Shown one piece after another: positions 1-8,830 of a DNA stretch of 64,000 nt. The notes below the pieces were generated by a model. That model was not told where the DNA came from and searched no databases. It was given only the letters and a program-made list of their open reading frames with translations. Each line of letters opens with the position of its first letter. Position 1 is the first letter of the stretch. Source of the DNA: Clostridia bacterium (GTDB lineage Bacteria; Bacillota; Clostridia; Oscillospirales; Butyricicoccaceae); the NCBI GenBank assembly GCA_017559995.1, contig JAFYPP010000041.1:1-64000 (forward strand), written 5' to 3'. Made by a program: the position numbers and the translations under genes.

Positions 1-1964
1 AATCCAAGCAGTACATCGCCAAGAACAACATCCAGCTGTACACCATCAACGCTATCGATCTGGCTATCGAGATCGGTATGGGCAAGCGTAACAACACCAT
101 CCTGCAGTCCGCTTTCTTCACTCTGGCCAACGTCATGGCTCAGGAAGAAGCTATCGGCTACATGAAGGATGCCGCTACCAAGTCCTATCTGAAGAAGGGC
201 CAGGATGTGGTCGACATGAACCACAAGGCTATCGATCTGGGCGCCACCGCCTTCAAGAAGATCGACGTGCCCGCCGACTGGGCTACCGCTGTTGACGCTG
301 CTGACGATACCGCTATGGCTGGTAAGCCCGAGCTGGTCAGCATGGTCAAGGGCATTCTGCAGCCCGTTGCCAAGATGGACGGCGACAGCCTGCCCGTCTC
401 CGCTTTCGTCAACTACGTGGACGGCCAGTTCGAGCTGGGCGCTTCCGCTTACGAGAAGCGCGGCGTTGCCGTTTCCGTTCCCGCCTGGGATGCTGCCAAG
501 TGTGTCCAGTGTAACCAGTGCGCTTATGTCTGTCCCCACGCTACCATCCGTCCCTACGCTCTGACTGAGGAAGAGGTCAAGGCTGCTCCCGCCGCCATCA
601 AGACCGCTCCCATCAAGGCCGGCAAGGGCAAGGACGTCTACACCTTCGCCATGGGTATTTCTCCCCTGGATTGTATGGGCTGCGGCGTCTGCGTCAGCGT
701 CTGCCCCGTCAAGGCTCTGGAAATGGTTGGCCAGGAAGGCGAAGCTGCTCAGCAGGATGTCTGGGGTTACCTGGTTTCCGAGGTTTCCGAGAAGGTCGAC
801 ATGCAGGATAACACCGTTAAGGGCAGCCAGTTCAAGCAGCCCTATCTGGAGTTCTCCGGCTCCTGCGCCGGCTGCGCCGAGACCTCTTATGCCCGTCTGG
901 TGACTCAGCTGTTCGGCGATCGTATGTACATCTCCAACGCCACCGGCTGTTCCTCCATCTGGGGCGGCCCCGCTGCTACCTCTCCCTACTGCACCAACAA
1001 GAAGGGCCAGGGTCCCGCTTGGTGCAACTCCCTGTTCGAGGACAACGCCGAGCACGGTCTGGGTATGCAGACTGCCGTTGAAACCCGCCGCGCCACTCTG
1101 GCTGAGACCGTCAAGGCTCTGATCGCCATCGACTACTGCGACGCCGATCTGAAGGCTGCCGGTCAGGCTTGGCTGGATACCATGATGGACGGCGAGGCTT
1201 CCAAGGCCACTTCCGCCGCTCTGGTTGCTGAGCTGGAAGCTTCTGTCATCGCCGGCTGCACCTGCGAGGCTTGCGCTCTGGGCGCCAAGGTCCTGGAAGA
1301 GAAGGATCTGCTGGTCAAGAAGTCCGTCTGGATCTTCGGCGGCGACGGTTGGGCTTACGACATCGGTTACGGCGGTCTGGACCACGTCCTGGCTTCCGGT
1401 AAGGATGTCAACGTCTTCGTCTTCGACACCGAGGTTTACTCCAACACCGGCGGTCAGGCTTCCAAGGCTTCCAACATCGGCCAGGTCGCTCAGTTCGCCG
1501 CTTCCGGTAAGGAAATGAAGAAGAAGTCCCTGTCCGAGATCGCTATGGCTTACGGTTACGTCTACGTGGCTCATGTTGCTATGGGCGCCAACCCCGCTCA
1601 GACCATCAAGGCCATCACCGAGGCCGAAGCTTATCCCGGTCCCTCTCTGATCATCGGCTACAGCCCCTGCGAGATGCACTCCATCAAGGGCGGTATGACC
1701 AACTGCCAGATGGAAATGAAGAAGGCCGTCGAGTGCGGTTACTGGAACCTGTTCCGCTTCAATCCCGCTGCTGAATCCAAGTTCACTCTGGACTCCAAGG
1801 CTCCCGCTGGCGGCTATCAGGAGTTCCTGATGAACGAGGCTCGCTACAGCCGTCTGACTCGCGAGTTCCCCGAGCGCGCTGCCGTCCTGTTCGAGAAGAA
1901 CGAGGCTGCCGCCAAGGCTCGCTACGAGCACCTGCTGAAGCTGGTCGAGCTGCATAAGAACTAA
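1..1964 (+). CDS. nifJ: Pyruvate:ferredoxin (flavodoxin) oxidoreductase, C-terminal part
   Basis: Oxidises pyruvate with CoA to acetyl-CoA and CO2, passing electrons to ferredoxin or flavodoxin; a central cytoplasmic enzyme of fermenting anaerobes. The frame is open from base 3, so the 5' half lies outside the window and about 650 C-terminal residues are visible. Two ferredoxin-type [4Fe-4S] motifs are seen (CVQCNQCAYVCP near base 500 and CMGCGVCVSVCP near base 673). A thiamine-diphosphate domain follows, with GCAGCAE, GGDGWAYDIG and a TEVYSNTGGQ stretch. This is the order of the one-chain homodimeric enzyme, usually about 1,170 residues. Codon choice is strongly biased to C-ending codons, as in highly expressed genes. 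It ends just before a strong terminator. Confidence 0.97.
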   Translation, partial: SKQYIAKNNIQLYTINAIDLAIEIGMGKRNNTILQSAFFTLANVMAQEEAIGYMKDAATKSYLKKGQDVVDMNHKAIDLGATAFKKIDVPADWATAVDAADDTAMAGKPELVSMVKGILQPVAKMDGDSLPVSAFVNYVDGQFELGASAYEKRGVAVSVPAWDAAKCVQCNQCAYVCPHATIRPYALTEEEVKAAPAAIKTAPIKAGKGKDVYTFAMGISPLDCMGCGVCVSVCPVKALEMVGQEGEAAQQDVWGYLVSEVSEKVDMQDNTVKGSQFKQPYLEFSGSCAGCAETSYARLVTQLFGDRMYISNATGCSSIWGGPAATSPYCTNKKGQGPAWCNSLFEDNAEHGLGMQTAVETRRATLAETVKALIAIDYCDADLKAAGQAWLDTMMDGEASKATSAALVAELEASVIAGCTCEACALGAKVLEEKDLLVKKSVWIFGGDGWAYDIGYGGLDHVLASGKDVNVFVFDTEVYSNTGGQASKASNIGQVAQFAASGKEMKKKSLSEIAMAYGYVYVAHVAMGANPAQTIKAITEAEAYPGPSLIIGYSPCEMHSIKGGMTNCQMEMKKAVECGYWNLFRFNPAAESKFTLDSKAPAGGYQEFLMNEARYSRLTREFPERAAVLFEKNEAAAKARYEHLLKLVELHKN

Positions 1965-1995
1965 GTTTCTTCTGTAACTTTCCCGTTTAAAGCCG

Positions 1996-2031
1996 ATCCC
2001 CCGGCACCATTACGGTGCCGGGGGATTTTTT
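1996..2031. terminator. Bidirectional intrinsic terminator between nifJ and the DUF2508-like gene
   Basis: A perfect 13-bp stem (1996-2008 with 2014-2026, loop ATTAC) is followed by a T run on the plus strand. It also closes the convergent minus-strand gene, whose stop codon touches its edge. Confidence 0.9.
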
Positions 2032-2285
2032 CATTTCAAAACACGCATCGCGGTGAGCCGCTCTTCTTTTACCCTCTGGAGCAGATAGGAATAACGCCGC
2101 TGCAGAGCGTTCATCTCATACACACAGGCATTGATCAGGTCAGGATCGGTCACCTGCTGAAATGCCGCGCGTACCTGCCGCAGTTGGATCAGGGTGTCGT
2201 AATACTCCCCCAACAACCGCTGATGTTCCTGCTGTTTCTCCTGTGCCGTCAGTTTGCTCTGCCGCCGTTGCTTCAGACTTTGCAT
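2031..2285 (-). CDS. Small DUF2508/YaaL-like protein
   Basis: An 84-residue, charged, probably helical soluble protein without membrane segments or signal peptide. The pattern FQQVTDPDLINACVYEM followed by RYSYLLQRVKEE resembles DUF2508 (YaaL of Bacillus), a small family of unknown function. The ATG at 2285 is preferred over an in-frame GTG three codons upstream because AGGTGA sits 5 bases before it, while the GTG falls inside that ribosome-binding site. It stands alone and converges on nifJ. No function can be assigned. Confidence 0.7.
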   Translation of the reverse strand: MQSLKQRRQSKLTAQEKQQEHQRLLGEYYDTLIQLRQVRAAFQQVTDPDLINACVYEMNALQRRYSYLLQRVKEERLTAMRVLK

Positions 2286-2376
2286 CACTATCACCTCACC
2301 CTGTTTGAAACAAGTTTTTCCAGTTTTCCCGTTTCCTATGCAGCAAGGTACCTTCTTTTAATTTTCCGTGAAGTAT

Positions 2377-2405
2377 TTGACATCCCTCGATTTTTTCGGT
2401 ACAAT
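2377..2405 (+). promoter_or_regulatory. Sigma-A type promoter for parE-parC
   Basis: Perfect TTGACA (2377-2382), 17-bp spacer, TACAAT (2400-2405). The parE ribosome-binding site AGGAGG and ATG follow within about 30 bases. Confidence 0.85.
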
Positions 2406-2435
2406 AAAGTGTATGCAAATTTTTAGGAGGTAGCT

Positions 2436-4430
2436 ATGGCGAAAGCAGCACAGCGTTATGACAACGACAGTATTTCTTCGCTGAAGGGCGCGGACCGAGT
2501 CCGCAAGCGCCCGGGCGTTATTTTCGGTTCCGATGGACTGGAAGGCTGCCAGCACGCGTTTTTTGAAATTCTCTCCAACTCCATTGACGAGGCCCGTGAA
2601 GGCCACGGCAATGTCATTCATGTTACCCGTTATCTGGACCACTCCATCCAGATCGAGGACTTTGGCCGCGGTATGCCGCTGGATTACAACGAAAAGGAGC
2701 AGCGCTACAACTGGGAGCTGATCTACTGCGAGCTTTACGCAGGCGGCAAGTACAGCAACAACACCGGTGAGAACTACGAGTTTTCCCTGGGCCTCAACGG
2801 CCTGGGCGCTTGCGCTACCCAGTATTCGTCCGAGTATTTTGACGTAGTTTCCCGTCGTGACGGTTTTGAATATAAACTGCACTTTGAGCACGGCGAAAAC
2901 AAGACCGACGCCCCCAACGGCATGGTCAAGACCCCCTATTCCGGCAAAAAGACCGGTACCCTCCAGCGGTTTAAACCCGATATCCAGGTGTTTACCGACA
3001 TCCGCATCCCTCTGGAGTTTTATCAGGAGACCCTCAAGCGGCAGGCCGTTGTCAACGCCGGTCTGAAGTTCATTTTGAAGAACGAGACCGCCCCCGGCCA
3101 GTTTGAGACTTCGGAATTTGTATATGAGAACGGCATCCTGGATTATGTCACCGAGCTGGCCGGCGAGACGTCCCTCACCCTGCCCCGCTTCATCAAAACT
3201 GAAAAGATGGGCCGTGACCGTGAAGATAAGCCGGAATACCGCGTCAAGGCGGAAGCCGCTTTCTGCTTCTCCAACGCCCCCATGCTGGAGTATTATCACA
3301 ACTCCTCCTGGCTGGAACACGGCGGCGCGCCCGATAAGGCTGCCCGTTCGGCATTTGTTTCCGCCGTGGACGCCTACCTGAAGCAGACCGGCAAATACCA
3401 GAAGAACGAAAGCAAGGTCAACTTCAACGACATCTCCGACAGCCTGATTTTGGTCACCAACGGTTTCTCCACCTATACCTCCTATGAAAACCAGACCAAA
3501 AAGGCCATCACCAACAAGTTCATCCAGGAAATGATGACCGAGTTCCTCAAATCGTCTCTGGAGATCTATTTCATCGAAAACCGCCAGGAGGCCGACCGCA
3601 TCGCCGACCAGATCCTGGTGAACAAACGCTCCCGTGAACAGGCCGAGCGCACCCGCCTCAACCTGAAAAAGAAGCTGGCCGGTACAATCGACATCACCAA
3701 CCGTGTCGCCAAGTTCGTGGACTGCCGCAGCAAGGATCTTTCCAAGCGTGAGCTGTATATCGTCGAGGGCGACTCCGCATTGGGCAGCGTCAAGCAGGGC
3801 CGTGACCCGGAATACCAGGCCATTATGCCCGTCCGCGGTAAGATCCTCAACTGCCTCAAGGCTGAATATGACAAGATCTTCAAATCGGAGATCATCACCG
3901 ACCTCATCAAGGTTCTGGGCTGTGGCGTTGAGGTCAAGAGCAAGAATAACAAGGATCTGGCCGCCTTTGACTTGGCCAATCTCCGCTGGAACAAGGTCAT
4001 CATCTGTACCGATGCTGATGTGGACGGCTACCAGATCCGCACCCTGATCCTCACCATGATCTATCGCCTGACCCCCAAGCTCATCGAGGAAGGCTACGTT
4101 TACATCGCGGAATCCCCGCTGTACGAGATCACCCACAAAGACAAATCCTTTTTCGCCTACACCGACAAAGAAAAGGACGAGTACGTCAAAAAGATGGCCG
4201 GCAAGAAGCTGACCATCATGCGGTCCAAGGGTCTTGGTGAAAACGAGCCCGATATGATGTGGCAGACCACCATGAATCCCGAGACCCGGCGCTTGATCCG
4301 CGTGCTGCCCGAGGATGCCGAGCTGACCGCACAGGTCTTTGATCTGCTGCTGGGCGACAATCTCCAGGGCCGAAAGGATTATATTGCCGAAAACGGCGCC
4401 AATTATCTGGAACTGGCCGACTTGAGCTGA
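2436..4430 (+). CDS. parE: DNA topoisomerase IV (gyrase-like) subunit B, ATPase subunit
   Basis: ATP-driven subunit of a type IIA topoisomerase, which with the next gene decatenates or relaxes chromosomes. The order is a GHKL ATPase domain (NSIDEA near residue 47, DFGRGMPLD, GLNGLGACAT), a transducer domain, then a TOPRIM domain with VEGDSALG near residue 443 and metal-binding DADVDG near 525. Its 664 residues fit ParE/GyrB. An AGGAGG ribosome-binding site precedes the ATG. It is 13 bases from parC, so the two are co-transcribed. ParE is favoured over GyrB because Clostridia usually carry gyrB-gyrA near the origin and this divergent pair elsewhere; the sequence alone does not prove it. Confidence 0.9.
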   Translation: MAKAAQRYDNDSISSLKGADRVRKRPGVIFGSDGLEGCQHAFFEILSNSIDEAREGHGNVIHVTRYLDHSIQIEDFGRGMPLDYNEKEQRYNWELIYCELYAGGKYSNNTGENYEFSLGLNGLGACATQYSSEYFDVVSRRDGFEYKLHFEHGENKTDAPNGMVKTPYSGKKTGTLQRFKPDIQVFTDIRIPLEFYQETLKRQAVVNAGLKFILKNETAPGQFETSEFVYENGILDYVTELAGETSLTLPRFIKTEKMGRDREDKPEYRVKAEAAFCFSNAPMLEYYHNSSWLEHGGAPDKAARSAFVSAVDAYLKQTGKYQKNESKVNFNDISDSLILVTNGFSTYTSYENQTKKAITNKFIQEMMTEFLKSSLEIYFIENRQEADRIADQILVNKRSREQAERTRLNLKKKLAGTIDITNRVAKFVDCRSKDLSKRELYIVEGDSALGSVKQGRDPEYQAIMPVRGKILNCLKAEYDKIFKSEIITDLIKVLGCGVEVKSKNNKDLAAFDLANLRWNKVIICTDADVDGYQIRTLILTMIYRLTPKLIEEGYVYIAESPLYEITHKDKSFFAYTDKEKDEYVKKMAGKKLTIMRSKGLGENEPDMMWQTTMNPETRRLIRVLPEDAELTAQVFDLLLGDNLQGRKDYIAENGANYLELADLS

Positions 4431-4443
4431 AAGGAGGGCCTGC

Positions 4444-6612
4444 ATGAACTTTACAGAAGAACGGATCACACGGACCCTCACCGAAAACTATATGCCCTAC
4501 GCCATGAGCGTTATCGTCTCCCGTGCGCTGCCTGAGATCGACGGCTTCAAGCCCTCTCATCGAAAGCTGCTGTACACCATGTACAAGATGAATCTGCTGT
4601 CGGGCAACCGTACCAAATCGGCCAACGTGGTAGGCCAGACCATGCGTTTGAACCCTCACGGCGACGCCGCCATTTATGAAACCATGGTCCGTCTCAGCCG
4701 AGGCAACGGTGCCCTTTTGACCCCCTTCGTGGACAGTAAGGGTAACTTCGGCAAGGTGTACTCCCGTGACATGGCTTACGCCGCGGCACGATATACCGAG
4801 GTCAAGCTGGACGGCATCTGCAGCGAGCTGTTTTCTGACATCGACGCCGAAGCGGTGGATTTTGTAGACAACTACGACGGCACCCTGAAAGAGCCTACCC
4901 TGCTGCCCACCACCTTCCCCAACATTCTGGCCAACCCCAATCTGGGCATCGCTGTCGGTATGGCCTGTCAGGTTTGCGGTTTTGACCTCAATGAGTTGTG
5001 CCGCACCACCATCGAGTTCATCAAAAACCCGGAGCACGATTTGATGAGCACCCTCATCGCCCCCGACTTTCCCACCGGCGGCGAGCTGATCTATGACCGC
5101 GCCCAGTTGGAGAGCATCTACCGCACCGGCCGCGGCTCCTTCAAGGTGCGTGCCAAGTGGCAGTACCTGAAGAAGGAAAACATCATCGAGATCACCGAGA
5201 TTCCCTACACCACCACGGTGGAAGCCATCATCGACAAGGTCACCGATCTGGTAAAGACCGGTAAGATCCGGGAAGTCTCCGATATCCGTGACGAAACCGG
5301 TAAGGAAGGTCTGAAGATCGCCATCGACCTCAAGCGCGGCACCGACGCCGACAAGCTGATGGCCAAGCTGATGAAGATGACCCCCCTGTGCGACAGTTTC
5401 TCCTGCAACTTCAATATCCTCATCGGCGGTATGCCCCGTGTCATGGGTGTTGGCGAGATCCTGGACGAGTGGACCGCGTGGCGAACCGACTGTGTGCGGC
5501 GCAAGCTCTACCATGACCTGCAGAAGAAAAAGGCCAAGCTGCATCTGCTGAAAGGTCTGCGCAAGATCCTGCTGGACATCGACCGTGCCATCGCCATCAT
5601 TCGTGATACCGAAGAGGACGCCGAGGTCATCCCCAACCTGATGATCGGCTTCGGCATCGACGAGGTTCAGGCCGAGTTCATCGCCGAGATCAAGCTGCGC
5701 AACATCAACAAAGAGCATATCCTCAAGCGCCTCAAAGAAGTGGAAGATCTGGAAAAGGAGATCGACCGTCTGGAGGACATTCTGGCCAGCAAAGCGAAAC
5801 TGCGCAACCTGATCATCAAGGATCTGGAAGGCATTATCAAAAAGTATCCCACCACCCGCCGTACCTCCATCGTTTACGAGCATGAGGTTGAAGAATACGA
5901 CGCAAGCCAGCACATCGAGGACTATGCCGTCAACGTGTTCCTGTCCAAGGACGGCTACTTTAAAAAGATCGTTCCCCAGTCCCTGCGTCTCAGCAGCGAA
6001 CAGAAGTTCAAGGAAGGCGACGGCCTGCGGCAGACCTTTGAAAGCACCAACAAGGCCGAGATCATCTTCCTCACCAATCAGGGGCAGGCTTACAAGGCAA
6101 AACTCCATGAGTTTGACGACAGCAAAGCCAGCGTTCTGGGCGATTATCTGCCCCAGAAGTTGGGCATGGACGAGAACGAAGCTCCCATTTTCATGCTGCT
6201 TCCCGGTGATTTCAGCGGCAATCTGGTCTATGTCTTTGAAAACGGCAAGGTCGCCAAGGTGGAACTGTCCTCCTTTGCCACCAAGTCCAACCGCAGAAAG
6301 CTCACCGGCGCCTATTACGACAAGGTGCCTCTGGTGGCCGCTTTCCATGCCGTTTCCGACATGGAGATCGCCCTGTATACCCAGAGCCGCATCCTGATCT
6401 TCAACACCGCCCAGCTGCAGGCAAAGACCACCCGTGCTACCCAGGGTGTCGCGGTGATGACCCTGAAGAAGAATCAGCAGGTCACCCGTGCCGCGCTGCT
6501 CACCGAGGCCGGTATCGAAAACGTGGCGCGTTACCGCACCCGTACCATCCCCGCCGCAGGCGCGCTCATCAAGGAAGAGGACGCCCCCGATAAGCAAATG
6601 TCGCTGCTGTAA
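4444..6612 (+). CDS. parC: DNA topoisomerase IV (gyrase-like) subunit A, DNA cleavage subunit
   Basis: Cuts and rejoins DNA through a covalent tyrosyl-DNA link and works with ParE. The N-terminus carries YAMSVIVSRALPEIDG, and the catalytic tyrosine is Tyr117 in AARYTE. A long helical linker (residues about 380-470) leads to a beta-pinwheel-like C-terminal domain. The length of 722 residues is shorter than typical GyrA and the gyrase box is not evident, which supports a ParC role. The RBS AAAGGAGG lies 6 bases before the ATG. Confidence 0.9.
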   Translation: MNFTEERITRTLTENYMPYAMSVIVSRALPEIDGFKPSHRKLLYTMYKMNLLSGNRTKSANVVGQTMRLNPHGDAAIYETMVRLSRGNGALLTPFVDSKGNFGKVYSRDMAYAAARYTEVKLDGICSELFSDIDAEAVDFVDNYDGTLKEPTLLPTTFPNILANPNLGIAVGMACQVCGFDLNELCRTTIEFIKNPEHDLMSTLIAPDFPTGGELIYDRAQLESIYRTGRGSFKVRAKWQYLKKENIIEITEIPYTTTVEAIIDKVTDLVKTGKIREVSDIRDETGKEGLKIAIDLKRGTDADKLMAKLMKMTPLCDSFSCNFNILIGGMPRVMGVGEILDEWTAWRTDCVRRKLYHDLQKKKAKLHLLKGLRKILLDIDRAIAIIRDTEEDAEVIPNLMIGFGIDEVQAEFIAEIKLRNINKEHILKRLKEVEDLEKEIDRLEDILASKAKLRNLIIKDLEGIIKKYPTTRRTSIVYEHEVEEYDASQHIEDYAVNVFLSKDGYFKKIVPQSLRLSSEQKFKEGDGLRQTFESTNKAEIIFLTNQGQAYKAKLHEFDDSKASVLGDYLPQKLGMDENEAPIFMLLPGDFSGNLVYVFENGKVAKVELSSFATKSNRRKLTGAYYDKVPLVAAFHAVSDMEIALYTQSRILIFNTAQLQAKTTRATQGVAVMTLKKNQQVTRAALLTEAGIENVARYRTRTIPAAGALIKEEDAPDKQMSLL

Positions 6613-6641
6613 AGCATTCTGGCATTACACCAAATTCACAA

Positions 6642-6681
6642 AAACCTCCTGCACCGCATAGTCTGCGGCAGGAGGTTTTTA
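6642..6681 (+). terminator. Terminator-like hairpin after parC that contains the next gene's Shine-Dalgarno
   Basis: A long stem (6642-6651 with 6669-6678, plus CCGCA/TGCGG at 6654-6658 and 6664-6668) ends in five T. The 3' arm includes AGGAGG at 6670-6675, only 7 bases before the ATG at 6683. The element can therefore end parC transcripts and also mask translation of the following gene. Confidence 0.75.
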
Positions 6682-6682
6682 T

Positions 6683-7180
6683 ATGCCAGAAATCCGTACT
6701 TATGACCGGGAAGCCGCCGTGACCTATGCGCACACCTGGGCCTGGCGGCGAAATCCCCTGTATTACGACTTCAGCGCCATCGGCGGAGATTGTACCAACT
6801 TCGCCAGCCAATGTCTTTATGCCGGCGCCGGCGTGATGAACTTCACGCCTACATTTGGGTGGTATTACAAAAACGCGTATGATCGCACTCCGTCCTGGAC
6901 CGGCGTGCAGTTCCTGTATGACTTTTTGACCCGCAATCTTGGCCCGGGGCCGTTTGCCTCGGAGGTTTCCCTTCGGCAGTTGGAACCGGGAGATCTGGTG
7001 CAGCTGGCCTTTACCGCCACCGATCGCTACGAGCATACCCCGGTGGTCGTGCGTGTGGATTCCCCCACGCTCACCGGAATTCTGGTGGCCGCCCACAGCA
7101 ATGACGCGGATTTTCGCCCGCTATCCACCTACAGTATCAGCCGTTTGCGTGCGCTGCACATCGAAGGCGTGCGTATATAA
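6683..7180 (+). CDS. Amidase_6 domain protein (papain-like putative amidase)
   Basis: A 165-residue protein that is almost entirely one Amidase_6 domain (cysteine-protease-like fold, typical of Firmicutes spore-formers). It shows YDREAAVTYA at the start, GGDCTNFASQC with candidate nucleophile Cys37, and later histidines in EHTPVVV and AAHSND. There is no signal peptide or cell-wall domain, so it acts in the cytoplasm or, by inference, in the mother cell or spore. The natural substrate of this family is not established. Its Shine-Dalgarno lies in the 3' arm of the parC-distal hairpin, an unusual arrangement implying restrained translation. No separate promoter is obvious. Confidence 0.85.
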   Translation: MPEIRTYDREAAVTYAHTWAWRRNPLYYDFSAIGGDCTNFASQCLYAGAGVMNFTPTFGWYYKNAYDRTPSWTGVQFLYDFLTRNLGPGPFASEVSLRQLEPGDLVQLAFTATDRYEHTPVVVRVDSPTLTGILVAAHSNDADFRPLSTYSISRLRALHIEGVRI

Positions 7181-7183
7181 AGG

Positions 7184-7213
7184 AAGGCCAGGACCACAAG
7201 GTCCTGGCCTTTA
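7184..7213. terminator. Convergent hairpin between amidase and uracil permease
   Basis: A perfect 12-bp stem (7184-7195 with 7200-7211) with tetraloop ACAA. The T run is short on both strands, so termination efficiency is uncertain. Confidence 0.6.
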
Positions 7214-7227
7214 CAATGGTTATCAAA

Positions 7228-8571
7228 TCAATAGGTACCCAGGTTGGCGGAACCGTCGCCCTTGGCATCGGCACCAAACACGTAATCGTTACCGGGCAGG
7301 ATGGCGTTAAGCGCGACACCGGCAATGGCGGCAATTGCCATAGCGGTCAGGGTGATGGCAGTATTGCCAACGTAGAAGGTAATGCCGCCGGAGAAGCCCA
7401 GGCCGCAGACCAGAATGACGGCAGCAATGATCAGATTGCGGCTGTTGGTCAGGTCGACCTTGTTCTCAACCACGTTACGGATACCGACGGCGGAGATCAT
7501 ACCGTACAGGATGAAAGATACGCCGCCGACGATGGCTGCGGGAATGGAGTTGACCAGCGCGTCAAACATGGGGCTGAAGGACAGTGCGATGGCAAAACCG
7601 GCAGCCAGACGAACCACGTTGGGATCGTAAACACGGCTCAGTGCCAGAACACCGGTATTCTCGCCGTAGGTGGTGTTGGCGGGGCCGCCGAACATACCGG
7701 CAACGGCGGTGGCAAGACCGTCACCCAGCAGGGTGCGATGCAGGCCGGGATCTTCAATAAAGTTCTTCTGGCAGGTTGCGGAGATAGCAGAGATGTCGCC
7801 GATATGTTCCATCATAGCGGCAACGGCGATGGGGGCCATGACCAGAATGGCAGTGATGTCAAACTTGGCCACCACAAACTCGGGCAGACCGACAATATGC
7901 TCATTGGCCATAGCGGAGAAATCCACCATACCAAAGCACAGAGCGGCGATATAGGGGATCAGAACGCCCAGCAGAATGGGGATGATCTTGATCATGCCCT
8001 TGCCCCAAATGTTGGCGACAATGATGACCACGATGGAGAACAGAGCCAGAGGCCAGCAGGTCTGGGCGTTCTGGACGGCGGTGCCGGCCAGATTCAGACC
8101 GATCAGGATGATCATGGGGCCGGTGACGATGGGCGGGAAATAACGCATGACCTTCTGCGCGCCCACCACTTTGAACAGCATGGCTACCAGAATATACATA
8201 ACACCGGCAACAACGATACCGCCCATGGCGTAAGGCAGTTTTTCAGCGCCGGTCATATCGGCAAACTTACCGACGTTCAGTTCGGAAACGGCCTGGAAGC
8301 CGCCCAGGAACGCAAAGGACGAACCCAGGAACGCGGGGACCTTCAGCTTGGCACAGATGTGGAAAATCAGCGTACCGATACCGGCGAAGAACAGCGTCGT
8401 CTGGATCGACAGCGGCATACCGTAGTTGTTGCTGACCAGAATGGGCACCAGAACGGTAGCGCCAAACATGGCAAACAGATGCTGGAGACCCAGAACGATC
8501 ATTTTGGGCCAACCCAATGCGCGAGCGTCGTAAATCGGCTCACTTCCAAGAACCTTTTTCTCGTTGGACAT
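7228..8571 (-). CDS. uraA: Uracil permease, NCS2 (nucleobase:cation symporter-2) family
   Basis: Cytoplasmic-membrane importer of uracil driven by the proton gradient. The protein has about 14 hydrophobic segments. The N-terminal GLQHLFAMFGATVLVP stretch is the UraA hallmark, and GGPANTTYGENTGVLALSRV is the conserved substrate and half-helix region. It is slightly longer than E. coli UraA. The ATG at 8571 (MSNEKK) is chosen because GGAGG sits 9 bases upstream, while the in-frame ATG at 8580 directly abuts that site. It is preceded by a small leader ORF and an attenuator-like hairpin, suggesting transcriptional attenuation. A xanthine/uracil subfamily member is the alternative. Confidence 0.9.
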   Translation of the reverse strand: MSNEKKVLGSEPIYDARALGWPKMIVLGLQHLFAMFGATVLVPILVSNNYGMPLSIQTTLFFAGIGTLIFHICAKLKVPAFLGSSFAFLGGFQAVSELNVGKFADMTGAEKLPYAMGGIVVAGVMYILVAMLFKVVGAQKVMRYFPPIVTGPMIILIGLNLAGTAVQNAQTCWPLALFSIVVIIVANIWGKGMIKIIPILLGVLIPYIAALCFGMVDFSAMANEHIVGLPEFVVAKFDITAILVMAPIAVAAMMEHIGDISAISATCQKNFIEDPGLHRTLLGDGLATAVAGMFGGPANTTYGENTGVLALSRVYDPNVVRLAAGFAIALSFSPMFDALVNSIPAAIVGGVSFILYGMISAVGIRNVVENKVDLTNSRNLIIAAVILVCGLGFSGGITFYVGNTAITLTAMAIAAIAGVALNAILPGNDYVFGADAKGDGSANLGTY

Positions 8572-8592
8572 AGTGTACATCCTCCCCTTTTT

Positions 8593-8667
8593 TTACAAAA
8601 GAAAAGGCACTTCCACCTTTCGTCGGAAATGCCGCGAGATGCCGCAATGCGAATACTGATTTTTCAT
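8593..8667 (-). CDS. Putative 24-residue leader peptide of the uracil permease transcript
   Basis: Reads MKNQYSHCGISRHFRRKVEV then PFLL. AGGAGAGG lies 8 bases before its ATG. The reading frame runs straight through the attenuator hairpin (8606-8633) and its T-rich tail, stopping about 8 bases before the permease ribosome-binding site. It contains arginine codons CGG, CGA, CGA inside the hairpin. The sequence shows RBS, ORF and hairpin overlap; a role in translation-coupled attenuation is inference. The peptide matches no family I know. Confidence 0.55.
   Translation of the reverse strand: MKNQYSHCGISRHFRRKVEVPFLL
8597..8633 (-). terminator. Attenuator-like hairpin in the uracil permease leader
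   Basis: On the minus strand GGCATTTCC pairs with GGAAGTGCC (9 bp, one G-U; plus positions 8606-8614 and 8625-8633), followed by TTTTCTTTT. It lies upstream of the permease and inside the leader ORF, a layout expected for conditional premature termination. No canonical PyrR-binding loop was recognised. Confidence 0.7.
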
Positions 8668-8691
8668 TGCCAACACCTCTCCTTCCTCCTC

Positions 8692-8721
8692 ATAATACAT
8701 CAAAGAAGTGCCCCTTTGCAA
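8692..8721 (-). promoter_or_regulatory. Candidate promoter for leader-uraA
   Basis: Minus strand TTGCAA (8716-8721), 18-bp spacer, TATTAT (8692-8697). Predicted transcription starts about 20 bases before the leader-peptide ATG. Confidence 0.6.
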
Positions 8722-8786
8722 GCCTTTTTACAAATATCCAATCGAATTATGGAATTACGCAAATCCGCAAAATTTCTCTTGCATTT

Positions 8787-8816
8787 TTGCATATTGAGTG
8801 GTATCTTATATATATT
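8787..8816 (+). promoter_or_regulatory. Candidate promoter for the pheST T-box transcript
   Basis: TTGCAT (8787-8792), 18-bp spacer, TATATT (8811-8816), placing the start just upstream of the T-box RNA. The hexamers are imperfect, but the position fits. Confidence 0.55.
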
Positions 8817-8830
8817 GTGAATATAAAATG

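Noticed and set aside
8581-8700. PyrR-binding attenuator before uraA
   Set aside because: The characteristic purine-rich PyrR loop sequence was not found; only a simple terminator overlapped by a leader ORF is visible.
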